Positions 15,301-25,135 of a DNA stretch of 64,000 nt are shown piece after piece. The stretch spans positions 20,051,950-20,115,949 of the forward strand of contig NC_090177.1 of NCBI RefSeq assembly GCF_024679245.1. The letters are read 5' to 3'. How positions within the stretch are numbered: the stretch's first letter is position 1; every line of letters starts with the position of its first letter. The DNA comes from Pseudorasbora parva. Taxonomy: Eukaryota; Chordata; Actinopteri; Cypriniformes; Gobionidae. The translations under genes were made by a program, and so were the position numbers. Below the pieces are notes generated by a model that saw only the letters and a program-made list of their open reading frames with translations, had not been told where the DNA came from and did no database searches.

Positions 15301-16565
15301 GAAATCAACTGTGTGAGCAACTATTAGAAAATGAAAAACATATAAGACCACTGACAATCTCCCTCGATCTGGGGCTCCACGCAAGATCTCACCCCATGGG
15401 ATCAAAATGATCACAAGAACTGTGAGCAAAAATCCCAGAACCACATGGGGGACCTAGTGAATGACCTGCAGAGAGCTGGGACCAAGGTAACAAAGGCTAC
15501 CATCAGTAACCCACTACGCTGCCAGGGATCCAATTCCTGTTCAATTCCAATTCCTCAATTCCTGCAGTGCCAGATGTGTCCCCCTGCTTAAGCCAGTACA
15601 TGTCCAGGCCCGTCTGAAGTTTGCTAGAGAGCATTTGAATGATCTAGAAGAGGATTAGGAGAATGTCATATGGTCAGATGAAACCAAAATAGAACTTTTT
15701 GGTAAAAGCTCAACTTGTTGTGTTTGGAGGAGAAAGAATGCCTGATGAAGGACGACTGATCCGTGTATTGGAATGAAAGAATGGGGCCATGTATCGTGAG
15801 ATTTTGAGTAAAAACCTCCTTCTATCAGCAAGGGCTTTGAAGATGAAACATTGCTGGGTCAGCATGACAATGATTTCAGCATGACAATGATTCCAAACAC
15901 ACTGACCGGACAACAAAGCGGTGGCTTCGTAAGAAACATTTCTTGGTCCTGGAGTGGCCTAGCCAGTCTCCAGATCTCAAACCCATAGAAAATCTTTGGA
16001 GGGAGCTGAAAATCCGTGTTGCCCAGTGACAGCCCAAAAACATCACTGCTCTAGAGGAGATTTGCATGGAGGAATGTGCCAAACTACCAGCAAGTGTGTA
16101 AAAAAAACCTTGTGGCGACTTAGACAATGTTTGACCTCTGTCTTTGCCAGCAAAGGGTATATAACAAATGATTGAGATGAACTTTTGTTATTGACCAAAT
16201 ACTTATTTTCCACCATAGTTCGCAAATACATTCTTTAAAAATGTTATTTTCTGTCTCTCATAGTTGAAGTGTACCTATGATGAAAATTACAGGCCTCTCT
16301 CATCTTTTGAAGTGGGAGGCCGTGCACAATTGGTGGCTGACTTAATGCTTTTTTGCCCCACTGTATATAAATCTAAATAAAAAAAGAATTGCATGCCATG
16401 CAACCAACATCAGAGAATCAATACATTTACATTTAATCATTTAGCAGACGCTTTTATCCAAAGCGACTTACAAAAAAGGCAATAGCAATAGAAGCAACGA
16501 AACAAACTGGGCCAACAACCTGTAAGAGCTGTAAGAAGTCTCAATTAATTAGCACAGTACACAAG

Positions 16566-16645
<80 letters not shown>

Positions 16646-17913
16646 CCATCTACAATAGCCACCTACAACAAAAAAACGAACACTGGATTTTGATAGCCAC
16701 GATAAGTTTACTGCCATTATATGAATATGTTATCAATAAAAGTAAAAAGTATTTTAAAATGTAATGTACAAGTACTTCCTTTTTGGAACCTGATTATGTA
16801 ATCCAACTTGCATGCAATCTATTACTACCAACTGCTCTTTATCTTACATGGTTATTATAAGACATATCTGTGTTGTTCTTGTGGCCTTGCCTCAGATGCT
16901 CCCTGGAGTGAGAGTAATCATCGTGAACCCAGAGACGAGAGGACCATTAGGAGACTCTCATCTGGGCGAGGTGACCAAACACACATTTAATTGGTTTAAA
17001 CACACAAATACCACTTGTTTCAGTGATGTATATTTCTCTACGTAGGAAATTCCTCCATATTCTCAGCATTCTCTGTGTTGACAGCTGTCATCTTCATCAC
17101 TTTGTTTTTTTTTTCTAGATCTGGGTGAACAGTCCTCATAATGCCAGTGGTTATTATACCATCTATGGTGAGGAGAGCCTGCAGGCAGACCACTTCAACA
17201 CACGGCTGAGCTTTGGAGAGACTGAAACGCTTTGGGCCAGAACTGGATATCTGGGATTTGTCAGAAGAACAGAGCTACTGGATGCCAGTGGAGGTTCGTA
17301 ACATACTGCTGATTGACGAGTATTATAAAGACAATAGTGCCTTAACATTGAAAAATTGTAAGCTATAGTGCTGGTCCACTGTCTCACCTTTTTTCTTGTG
17401 GTTTATCCTCCATCAGATCGCCACGATGCTCTGTTTGTGGTAGGTTCACTTGATGAAACACTGGAGTTGCGAGGTTTGCGTTATCATCCCATTGACATTG
17501 AGACCTCTGTGTCTCGGGCACACCGCAGCATCGCTGAGAGGTGAGAACCTGAAGATCATTTATGCTTCCTGTCTGCATGTGTCAGTCGAAATGAGTTTTA
17601 TTGTAGTTACTATAAATTCCAGTTCATGCCTCTAATTGGATTGTATGCTTCATCGTACAGCGCTGTCTTTACGTGGACCAATCTTCTGGTGGTCGTGGTG
17701 GAGCTGAGTGGGTCAGAGCAGGAAGCTCTCGACCTGGTTCCCCTGGTCACTAATGTGGTGCTGAAAGAGCATCACCTCATCGTTGGTGTAGTGGTCATCG
17801 TGGACCCCGGCGTCATCCCTATCAACTCGCGGGGCGAGAAGCAGCGCATGCACCTCCGCGACTCCTTCCTGGCCGACCAGCTGGATCCCATCTATGTGGC
17901 GTACAACATGTGA
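1..17913 (+). CDS. dip2b: dip2b: disco-interacting protein 2 homolog B (5' end outside window)
   Basis: Thirty-six exons, found by tracing the frame across splice sites: 1-22, 427-552, 1005-1238, 1513-1650, 2597-2716, 3129-3326, 3487-3578, 3669-3779, 3859-3982, 4084-4193, 4277-4379, 6022-6086, 6199-6292, 6417-6536, 6627-6741, 6828-6967, 7094-7230, 7857-7937, 8678-8805, 8897-9011, 9223-9424, 9824-9933, 10882-10962, 11052-11175, 11478-11599, 11685-11796, 11885-11994, 12096-12226, 13433-13601, 14221-14391, 14472-14533, 14618-14675, 16896-16970, 17119-17293, 17417-17540, 17661-17913. Together 4452 bases, 1483 codons plus TGA, with no frame break. Vertebrate DIP2B is close to 1576 residues, so only the N-terminal part (start of the DMAP1-binding region) lies upstream. 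Paralogue choice rests on remembered DIP2B-like segments such as [20 protein letters not shown] and VKGISRG...SSMMDTA, which fit B better than A or C. DIP2 proteins have two adenylate-forming (FAAL-like) domains and are linked to lipid/diacylglycerol metabolism; the precise reaction is not shown by this sequence. dip2ba versus dip2bb cannot be decided. Confidence 0.95.
4380..6021. repeat. dip2b intron with repeat debris
   Basis: This 1.6-kb intron has no exon. Near 4459 it has a hAT-like terminus (TAGTGGTGTAACGGATCAC) with no matching partner end. At about 5091-5172 it has a fragment of a tRNA-derived SINE: an A-box-like GCTCAAACAGTAGAGCATGG followed by the 3' tail GTAAGTCGCTTTGGATAAA. The B box and the middle are missing. 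A further dispersed-looking stretch lies at 5620-5740. Other sequence here is AT-rich and unremarkable. Confidence 0.55.
7287..7816. mobile_element. MITE with 13-bp perfect terminal inverted repeats
   Basis: The stretch begins TGGGCCTCATTCA (7287-7299) and ends with its exact reverse complement (7804-7816), giving a 530-bp non-coding inverted-repeat element inside a dip2b intron. Subterminal sequence is also weakly inverted (CGTAAA near both ends). I could not see a clear target-site duplication, so the superfamily is open. Confidence 0.7.
8030..8479. mobile_element. Angel/Harbinger-like MITE
   Basis: A near-palindromic element of about 450 bp in a dip2b intron. The left end GGGATAATTCACCCAAAAAT and the right end ATTTTTGGGTGAGCTATCCC are inverted copies, and the match continues about 45 bases inward. 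This terminal sequence is a very common zebrafish MITE type. The flanks (TAA / ATA) suggest a degraded 3-bp target duplication. Coding potential is absent. Confidence 0.65.
11995..12095 (+). other. dip2b: dip2b GC-AG intron
   Basis: The exon at 11885-11994 ends at GTTAAG and is followed by GCAAGA instead of GT. Frame and homology (TTGMLTGVK joined to ISHSAVN) require the junction exactly here, and the acceptor TTTCAG at 12090-12095 is normal. GC-AG introns are a known minor class spliced by the major spliceosome, usually with a strong donor context as seen here (AAG|GCAAG). Confidence 0.85.
12238..13250. mobile_element. hAT-type element with 8-bp target duplication
   Basis: The termini TAGGGCTG and CAGCCCTA-like (read here as CCTAGCCCTA) are inverted. 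The element is flanked by identical 8-bp copies GTACACAC at 12230-12237 and 13251-13258. An 8-bp duplication is the hallmark of the hAT superfamily. It is 1013 bp, has no long open frame and is probably non-autonomous. It sits only 11 bases inside a dip2b intron, so one copy of the duplication starts at intron base +4. Confidence 0.85.
15002..16363 (+). mobile_element. Degenerate Tc1/mariner element
   Basis: The sequence from 15197 encodes [20 protein letters not shown], the helix-turn-helix start of a Tc1-type transposase, soon broken by stops and frame changes. Later stretches still read as transposase (the [19 protein letters not shown] region near 15965-16010). The inverted motif ATGGTGGAAAATAAGTATT occurs near both ends (15009-15027 and inverted at 16197-16215), as in IR/DR-type Tc1 elements. 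The right terminus ends CCCCACTG followed by TA at 16364. The left outer terminus appears missing, so the copy is truncated and dead. Confidence 0.8.
16422..16473 (-). repeat. SINE/LINE 3' tail fragment
   Basis: Contains CATTTAGCAGACGCTTTTAT then CCAAAGCGACTTACA, the reverse complement of the tail also seen on the SINE fragment near 5150. Only the tail is present; no tRNA-like head is visible upstream or downstream. Confidence 0.55.
16570..16644. repeat. (TA)n microsatellite
   Basis: An uninterrupted TA dinucleotide tract of about 75 bases in a dip2b intron. Confidence 0.95.
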
Positions 17914-18488
17914 GCCTAAAGTGGACTAAAGTGCTTAAAGCTCAACGTGGCACCCAAAGATCCACTCACAACGCGGCCGCTCCTCTGTGCCATCAGCACG
18001 CATTTGGACACGGAGGAAGCCGCTGCCTTGGCTTCTTTCTGCCTCTGCGCTGAGCCTTGTACATATTTTTATGTTCTCTTTAATGTGATTGTGGCCTGTT
18101 CGACCAATGGCGGTCACCCGGCTTAAGCCATCCAACCCTCCATGAACATCCAGGAGGGTGGTGCTCTCCTTTTAGAACATATTTCTGCCCTTTAAAACAG
18201 GTTAAACCACATTTTCACAAGTTGCATTGACTTTGATGTCCAACTTTTGGTGCCACTTCCGATATGCCTCTTCCATAGAGCAGCGCTTGTGCTCTTGCAT
18301 TGAGACCTGAGGGACTTACATGAAGCTTTTCTGCGCACTTTATCTCCACTCCTGAGCTAGTGCTCAGAGGAGAGTCCTTCAGTTTTCATTCTGGAAGTAC
18401 TAACTTGGTTTTAAGGATCAACAGTATCACCAGCAAAACAAACATATCTTCTTTTATTCAAAACTGCTAGTCATTTTAATGGTTTTAA

Positions 18489-18494
18489 AATAAA
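18489..18494 (+). terminator. dip2b: Candidate dip2b polyadenylation signal
   Basis: AATAAA, 576 bases after the TGA stop, followed by a T-rich stretch at 18503-18519. It is one of at least two candidates. Confidence 0.25.
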
Positions 18495-19972
18495 TGCACC
18501 ATTTTTTTTTTTTTTTTACTGACATTGCCAAATGTAATGCACATCAGTAGTGAACTGGAGTGAGGAGGGAATTGTCATCACCAAACACAGCAGTTTTAAC
18601 AGAATACATTTGCAACTTGACATTTATATGCATTAAGCGTGTATATTGAAGGTGAAGATGTATGTTTCGGTCTTCATTTCGATTGTTGTGTGTAAAGGGA
18701 CTGGAAAGATGAATAGATGGAAGGTGTTTGTGTGTAGACTATATATTGTAGTGTCTCACTGGTGTTACTGTAAAAAAAAAGAAAAAAGGACCCCATTATT
18801 TGGTCCTCCAAAAACTTGACTGATATTTCTTACTTGATGGCAATTTTCAGCATAAATTGCTCAAGATCATGATGCAGAAACAATACAGATATTTTTCCAC
18901 ATTACACCGTCACAAAATAGATCATTTTCGTGTTTAATATCTGTTTCTCGTAAGCCCTGTTGACACTGACACCCTGAGGTCGCAGAATGCTGGACCTTGA
19001 TGTTGCTGCAAATGGCTGTCAGTGTGAAACACCCCTTCAATGTTGAATGTGTGTGAGAGAAGAGCGAGTGTGCTAAAAAGCATGGCTATTTTGACCAAGG
19101 CTTTCCAACATGTGGGGAAAAAAAGAGCGTGAGCGAAGAGAGGAAATATCTTTTCTATCCTAATAAGATTACAGTAACATTTATTAGCACCTAACGTTTA
19201 TTTCAAAATGGCCTTAGATATCAAAATATTCTTTCTTCCTGCAGATTGTTTACATGTGAAATTTCTGTGCAGCTCTTTAACAATGCACATTCTCATAACT
19301 TTTTTTTTCTTTTTGTATTTTTAATTCTCATTTCTTAATTGTCAAAATATTGAGTGTGTTGGTGCAAAATTTATAAAGTTTTATGTTAATTAAATGTATT
19401 GTCGTTGATGAATCTTTTACTGTCTTTACTACTACTTCAGTAATTTCAGGTGAGTATTGTGTGGGAAATTGTTGCATCATGTGTGTCTGTGTAGACGCAG
19501 TGTAAAAAGATTGTGCTCTTCCACTTTGAAAACGCAACCAATTCTGAGGCAGACTAATTCATTTATATTTATGTCAATGCAAATTTGTATTTAAAATTAA
19601 GCTGTTTTTAGGTCCTGCATTTATGCCTTGATTTGAATTATATTATGCTTGTCCTTCAAAGCAAGTTTATTGTAGTTATAAATGCAGGGGACAGATATTA
19701 TATTGATGGCCTCAAATAATCCACACATACTTTTTTTTCAGAAATAATCCACAATTATTTATGACAACTGAAAAACAATCCATTACATTTAAACAGAAAT
19801 CATCTAATAAAATCAGGTTACAACCTGCTGTAAGCTAAATTCATTTAAATTTGTCCACAAGAGGTCACTAATATCCTCTGATTTATAAAATCATGACACG
19901 TGTACAATAAAAAGTAATCTTATATACTTAAGCTTGTATTCAAAACACTTTGAATATAATAAATATATACAC

Positions 19973-19976
<4 letters not shown>

Positions 19977-20043
<67 letters not shown>

Positions 20044-20074
20044 ATACATACATACATACATACACACACACACA
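19977..20074. repeat. Compound (TA)n / (CATA)n / (CA)n microsatellite
   Basis: TA repeats to about 20034, then CATA units and CA repeats. Apparent open frames over it (runs of alternating Ile and Tyr) are artefacts of the repeat. Confidence 0.95.
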
Positions 20075-20490
20075 GCATAAATATCAGTAAGTGAAATTCT
20101 GAACTACAGAATTTAAATAGATAAATACATTTAAGCATATAAGAACAAATTAACAATGTATGGCACTTAGAACTTGAAATTAACAAATACACAACCTAAC
20201 TTAGTAATAGGCTCATATATGTACACAGAATAGTGTTAAAAATCCAGCTTGATTCAGTGGAAGCTTATATTCATTTCACGCTCAATCCAATAAAAGAGGG
20301 TGTAGACTTTCAAATAAATATTTGGTCGCTTAGGTTCTCCACAGGAACTTGCCTTCACTCGAATTCCAATCAAAAAGTAGTGCTTCTCAATTTTGACATA
20401 GCAGTTCAGCGGTCCACCCAGATTTGTCTGCATGTTATAACAAGCATACATGCATAAAAGATCACATAATATATGGCTTAACTCAGGGGT

Positions 20491-20589
20491 TTTCAAACCT
20501 GTCCTGGAGGACCCCCAGTCCTGCACATTTTGTCTCCCATATTTGACACACCCACTTCAATATGAGGGTCCTCCAGGACAGGTTTGAAA
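20491..20589. repeat. 99-bp inverted-repeat element with 21-bp perfect arms
   Basis: The left arm TTTCAAACCTGTCCTGGAGG (plus A, 20491-20511) is exactly inverted at 20569-20589. The spacer is 57 bases. The size and arms fit a small MITE or hairpin repeat; there is no target duplication I can support. Confidence 0.7.
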
Positions 20590-21828
20590 GCTTGGAACAT
20601 ACTCTGCAAGAACAAAGAAATTTTTTGTTTTCTCGAGGTGGCAGGAACAAGAAAAAAGTTTGTTATGGCCAGTAAATTCCATACTTCACGAGAAAAGCAG
20701 GTGCTGATCATCTGCGTTTCTCTGCATTAACCCCGCCCACTTTACATGTATGACCAATCACAAAATAGTTCTCAGACACCCACAAGAAAAAGGTTCTACT
20801 AAGACGATGTGTCGAAAACAAGCTGCAAGAGCTCCCAAACCAGGACTGTGAGAACAAATTGACGTCATTTTGTTCTCACAGCCCTGGGAGCAAGAATTTT
20901 TTTCTCTGTTGATGCAAAGTATGTTGTTGGCTTTAGGGGTTCCTATGCAATTTCCATTTCAAAATTTCATACTTTTCCAAACTCAATTTCCAAACCTCTC
21001 TATAGATCACACCATATTTAACGGTTCATACAACATTATTAAGCCTGCAAACTTGGTCCATATATGTCAGAAACTCTGTATACATATTGATCTCATTGGG
21101 GCAAACAATTTTTAAAGACATTGCAGATGCTAAATTGCAAGCAGATTTATGATATCTCAAATGGTTTGGTAGCTGGCAAAGTTGCTAATTAATGGTGAAA
21201 AAAGAACAAGTGTGTTATAACTTTTGCATACATAGATTTTGATGAAATTTCAGCTGTATGTTCGTTATGAGGCCGATCACAGGAATGTGATTATTGTGCA
21301 TCAGTCATAGCACCATCACTAGCAGCATCGGCCTCTTATTTTTGACTGATTTGCTTTACACTTCGTCAGAATATAGTCAAAGACATGGCAGATGTTAAAC
21401 TGTGAAAGGATTATTGATATCTTAAATACTCTTGCCATGGCAATGTGTCAAACTTAATATTCAATGTGGAGGTTTTTGAGACTCTTAGCATGCTTCAAAT
21501 TGCAAGAAACTTGACACACATCAGAGTTGTCGGCCGTCAGACATTGGCAAAAGCTAAGAAATGGGGGTGGAGGCTAAACTCTGTAGTGTAAACTTTTGAC
21601 AGAAGTGTGGGTTGGGGGTTAGTTTTATCTGCCGTCACCCAAACTCACCCAACCCAAAATATATTTTTCTCAACAAGCCAGACAAGCTCCGATCAACAAG
21701 TTGTTGGATTTTTGGAAGGATCTGTCTCTGAATTGTAAACTACTTCTCGTGTGGGCTTCATAGGATTCACACCGAACCTAAACATGATGGCAAGATATTG
21801 AAAATGCTAAATTGCTAACGGATATTGT
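20590..21828. repeat. Non-coding, repeat-like intergenic DNA
   Basis: No gene. Holds a palindrome at 20831-20890. From about 21000 on, a diffuse dispersed-repeat-like sequence (recurring GCAGATGCTAAATTGC-type phrases at 21124 and 21389) continues beyond the inserted hAT element at 23371, so that element appears to have inserted into it. Confidence 0.4.
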
Positions 21829-23362
21829 CAGTGGCGGCTGGTGAAAAATATTATAGGTGGGGCTATTTTTTGCGGGAGGGTCTTGGGGTTCTCCCCCAGA
21901 ATTTTTTTTTATTTCGTAGATGTGATTTCCTGCATTATGGTGCGTTTGAGGCCATGTCCCTTGCCTATACCGTTAAAAGAACTCAAACCATTCAATACCA
22001 ATAGTCTAATAAAAAAGACAATATTAATTTAAATGCCATAGAAATCAACAGTTTCACAGGTAATGATAATGAACAAGTTGCATGTTTATAATGCTCCGTG
22101 TCCAGATAGAAAAAGTGCAAACACATAACGATAAATTATATTAGATATATGTTTCAGGTCTATGTCCACAAGCTATCACACGGTACATTTACATTTAAAC
22201 GGTAAGCAAGGGAAGCAAAATATTGCCTTGACATAACCACAGCTAGTTAGCCAAGCCTTTCAATCAAACCTACCTCTGAAAAAGCTTCTCTTGTAGGTTC
22301 TCCTTTTCCCGCGCCTATTCTCTTCTGGTTTGACTAGTCCGAGTTCTTTTATAAGGGGTTTTTCTGCTAATGTTCTTCTTTCGTGGCAATTTAACCTAAT
22401 TTGGGGCAACTCCCTAGCCTGACAAGCCAGACCCACATCAAGATGTTTGGTCTGGAAACTCACCATTGACAGGGCTCAGTCCGAGGGGCGGGATAAACGG
22501 TTGTCTTTCAAACTCCCTCTGCACGCGATAGGATAGCGCTACACCAACCAGAGCAACGAAGGTGAAACGGAGCTCGTTGACAGATTAAACATTCACCGTA
22601 TCCGGTCGGCTAAACTCTGAACACATCTTCCCTTTTTAAGAATGACTTCAGTGCTGTTCTTTTCTCAGAGAAAAGCTTAACTCCAAGTCTTCCAGAATCG
22701 CGGTCAAATCTGAAAGATTTGAAAGACCGCCACCGTTCGCCAGTTTCTGTGTTTACTAGAAGCACGCAAACGCAACTCGGCCATCGTCATTATGGCCCCG
22801 CCCACCGACTCTATACACGATGTGATTGGTCCGGCAAGAGTTTGGCGTTTACAGCTCAGAAGGGTATTGAGAGTTCCTAGACGACACTTGCGGGCAGATT
22901 AAATTTGCTGCCACTAGGGTGCGTCTAGATTTCTAGGCTAGCAACTCCCAACCCCCACGACTACTTTAGTTCTACTCGACTTCGCCCGCCCCGCCTGCCA
23001 GGCTGAATGTCCCGTGGTTCAGCAGTGCACTGCTCTAATCTCACAGCTGCAGGCGATATTTTCAGCGCCCCAAAACCATAAAATTCGATGACGATGTTTG
23101 GTGAAATATAAACTTTTTTGGGTAGCAGCCGGAAAACCATTGGCTTAAATTACAGCACTGCGGGGCTGAGCGAACTGGAGCAAATCAGAGTTCTAAACAC
23201 AATCTAAAGTAAAACCATTATTAGCATATAATTAATACACATTATGTTTCAAAATGAGAGATTATTAAAAAATAAATAATAATAATAAAAATAAAAACAG
23301 GCAGGCAGGCAGGTCGGCGGGAGGTCGGCACCCCAGCGCCCTCAATGGACGAGCCGCTGCTG
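21829..23362. mobile_element. hAT-type element with 8-bp target duplication
   Basis: The termini CAGTGGCGGCT and AGCCGCTGCTG are imperfect inverted repeats. The flanking 8-bp GATATTGT is exactly duplicated at 21821-21828 and 23363-23370, the hAT signature. It is 1534 bp and non-coding, with a second hAT-type element inserted inside it. Confidence 0.8.
22415..22941. mobile_element. Nested hAT-type MITE
   Basis: Starts TAGCCTGACAAGCCAGAC and ends TTTCTAGGCTAG, with the flanking 8-bp CAACTCCC duplicated at 22407-22414 and 22942-22949. It is about 527 bp and lies within the larger hAT-type element at 21829-23362. Confidence 0.8.
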
Positions 23363-23702
23363 GATATTGTATATCTCGAATTGTGTTGTTATGGTGAGAT
23401 ATTTAAATAATGATAAAAAGGAAACAGAAAGAGTCTAATATCTTCTAAGTAATAAATTGTGCACCATTTATTTCTATATAAAATAAAACGAAGAAAAAAC
23501 ATTTTGTTCTATTTTGTAATTAATGCAGTAAAAAAAATTCTCAATCTCTTTTAATCAATTTGAACAATAAAATAAAGGTATAGGCTAGTTAACCCATTTT
23601 AAATGCATATTGTCTGGGGTGTGGCCACTGGAGTGGTGGTGGTGCTGGGGCTTGGGCCAGATCATTGTTGCTTGCAGCTTTATTTATCAGCATTAAATTT
23701 GG

Positions 23703-24110
23703 TAGGGGTGTGTAACAAGATCTTGTGTCACAAGATCTCGCAATATTAAAACATGAAAATATTTCTTATTGAGGTAAAATGGACTGCATTTATATAGCGC
23801 TTTCAACAAACCCTATGGCCATCCAAAGCGCTTTACATATTGCCTCACATTCACCCATCCATAACACTCATTCATACACCGACAGCGGTGTCAGCCATGC
23901 AAGGCGCCATCCAGCTCGTCGGGAGCAGTTTGGGGTTAGGTGTCTTGCTCATGGACACCTCGACACTTGGTCAGGTGGAACCACCAACCTTCCGGTTTGT
24001 AGACAACCTACATGAACCACTGAACCACTGCCACCCACCGGTGACAGCTTTTATGCTTGTTGAAAGCTGTCTCACGATATCAGCATTATGTAGATGAGTT
24101 TGTGGCACAA
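23703..24110. repeat. hAT remnant interrupted by LINE-type 3' tail
   Basis: Begins with TAGGGGTGTG, like the terminus of the element at 61499-61850. From about 23776 to 24045 it holds a LINE-like 3' tail (ATTTATATAGCGCTTT, CCAAAGCGCTTTACA), after which the earlier sequence seems to resume. The short open frames over it are not genes. Confidence 0.5.
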
Positions 24111-24305
24111 CTTTTTATCGTGCAAACAGCAATGTATAGTCTGATTTAGATGATTGCTTGCTCCTAGGGGTGAGTGAAATCACAATTTTAGATTGTGAAC
24201 GATTAAAGGCCGGATTTACACTGCAGGTCTTGATGAACAATTCCGATTTGGTGACTATATCTGATTTTTTGACGACCTGCTTACATCATCTTTTAAAAGC
24301 GGCCT

Positions 24306-25093
24306 TGTACAAAACGGCCCTCAATGAATCATGTATAAAGTTACTTTGGAAGCATTACTTATAATGTCCAGTAGATGGCAGCCTACCTTCACTCAAGCTC
24401 AATACAAGTATTGCATCAGCGGTAGCGCCAGTTGCGTTAAGAGAGATTGCCGGAAGCTTCGTTCAGGTGTGGACGGTTAGTGCAGCGTTCCTGAGACATT
24501 TAGTCTGTTCTAATGATTCCTGAGTGGTTTTAGTTGGTGTGCGTCAATGACGATATGTAAGTCCACTGTTCACTATTGAAGTCACTTTGAGATCGTTTCT
24601 AGACACTGCTTAATATCGTGATATGTGAATATTCAACCAGATGCTAAGCTAATTATGGCTTGCAGTGGAAGACATCATATGTATAACGTTTGTCTAGTGA
24701 CTATTAATGCTTTAATCAGTTAATTATTGCAGCTGATTACTTTATAAAGAGAATTGTTGTTCTATTTCTAATATATTATACTAATGTTATAATATCCCAG
24801 TGTGTGAGCATAATGCTGTACTATTTGTGATAATATTGCCGTATAGTAATTATTTCCTCTCTGTTTATTGTAGAACCACACGCACATACCCACACATCTT
24901 GTACACAATGCAAACTGTGTAGATTGGAACAAAGAAAGGAATGTATGCCATACCGTGCTGTTGCTGATTCTGAATCATAATCATTCAAGTAAACTATATC
25001 AACCTGATTATGTCTTCCTGAGTCGTGACTGACATCCTGTAGTGAATGCAACATATTATCAGCTAACAGAGTCATTCCTACCTCTTCAGAACA
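24306..25093 (+). repeat. BEL/Pao 5' LTR
   Basis: 788 bp, TG...CA ends. A TATA-like TTTATAAAG is at 24741-24749. The end is set by comparison with the 3' copy, after which the sequences diverge (TTGTGG versus GGCCTG). Confidence 0.93.
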
Positions 25094-25096
25094 TTG

Positions 25097-25113
25097 TGGT
25101 CCTTCGAGCCGGA
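25097..25113 (+). promoter_or_regulatory. Primer-binding site, tRNA-Tyr type
   Basis: TGGTCCTTCGAGCCGGA starts 3 bases after the 5' LTR. Its reverse complement, TCCGGCTCGAAGGACCA, fits the 3' end of eukaryotic tRNA-Tyr (acceptor strand TCGAAGGA plus CCA). The assignment is from memory of the tRNA sequence. Confidence 0.7.
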
Positions 25114-25135
25114 TGTGATTTGCTACAGTGACATT

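Larger units (their letters stand above)
9824..17913 (+). other. dip2b: dip2b second adenylate-forming (FAAL-like) domain and C terminus
   Basis: The exons from 9824 to the stop encode the second AMP-binding-type domain, from about residue 870 of the window protein. It contains the [15 protein letters not shown] loop (a SxTTG phosphate-loop-like motif, exon 11885-11994), the [13 protein letters not shown] segment, the [20 protein letters not shown] block, the GDSHLGEIW segment, and [11 protein letters not shown] at 17236-17268, the counterpart of the TGD motif. The C terminus is [20 protein letters not shown] then [10 protein letters not shown], essentially invariant in the family. Residues LTESGT at the end of exon 14618-14675 place Thr where I recall Lys in mammalian DIP2B; the splice donor GTAAGG is clear. 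Confidence 0.85.
17914..20480 (+). other. dip2b 3' UTR and following intergenic DNA
   Basis: Downstream of the stop there is no further exon. An AATAAA at 18489-18494 followed by a T-rich tract is one polyadenylation candidate; another AATAAA is at 19906-19911. The true 3' end cannot be fixed without transcript data. A microsatellite closes the region. Confidence 0.5.

Noticed and set aside
15008..16217. Short Tc1 element bounded by TA at 15008 and 16216
   Set aside because: ATGGTGGAAAATAAG is the inner direct repeat of an IR/DR Tc1 element; the real right terminus is at 16363.
19891..20192. Open frames with long Ile-Tyr runs
   Set aside because: They are translations of a TA/CATA microsatellite.
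25094..25135. Extension of gag-pol to the LTR border
   Set aside because: Only a TTG codon would start it and it overlaps the primer-binding site; the ATG at 25136 is preferred.
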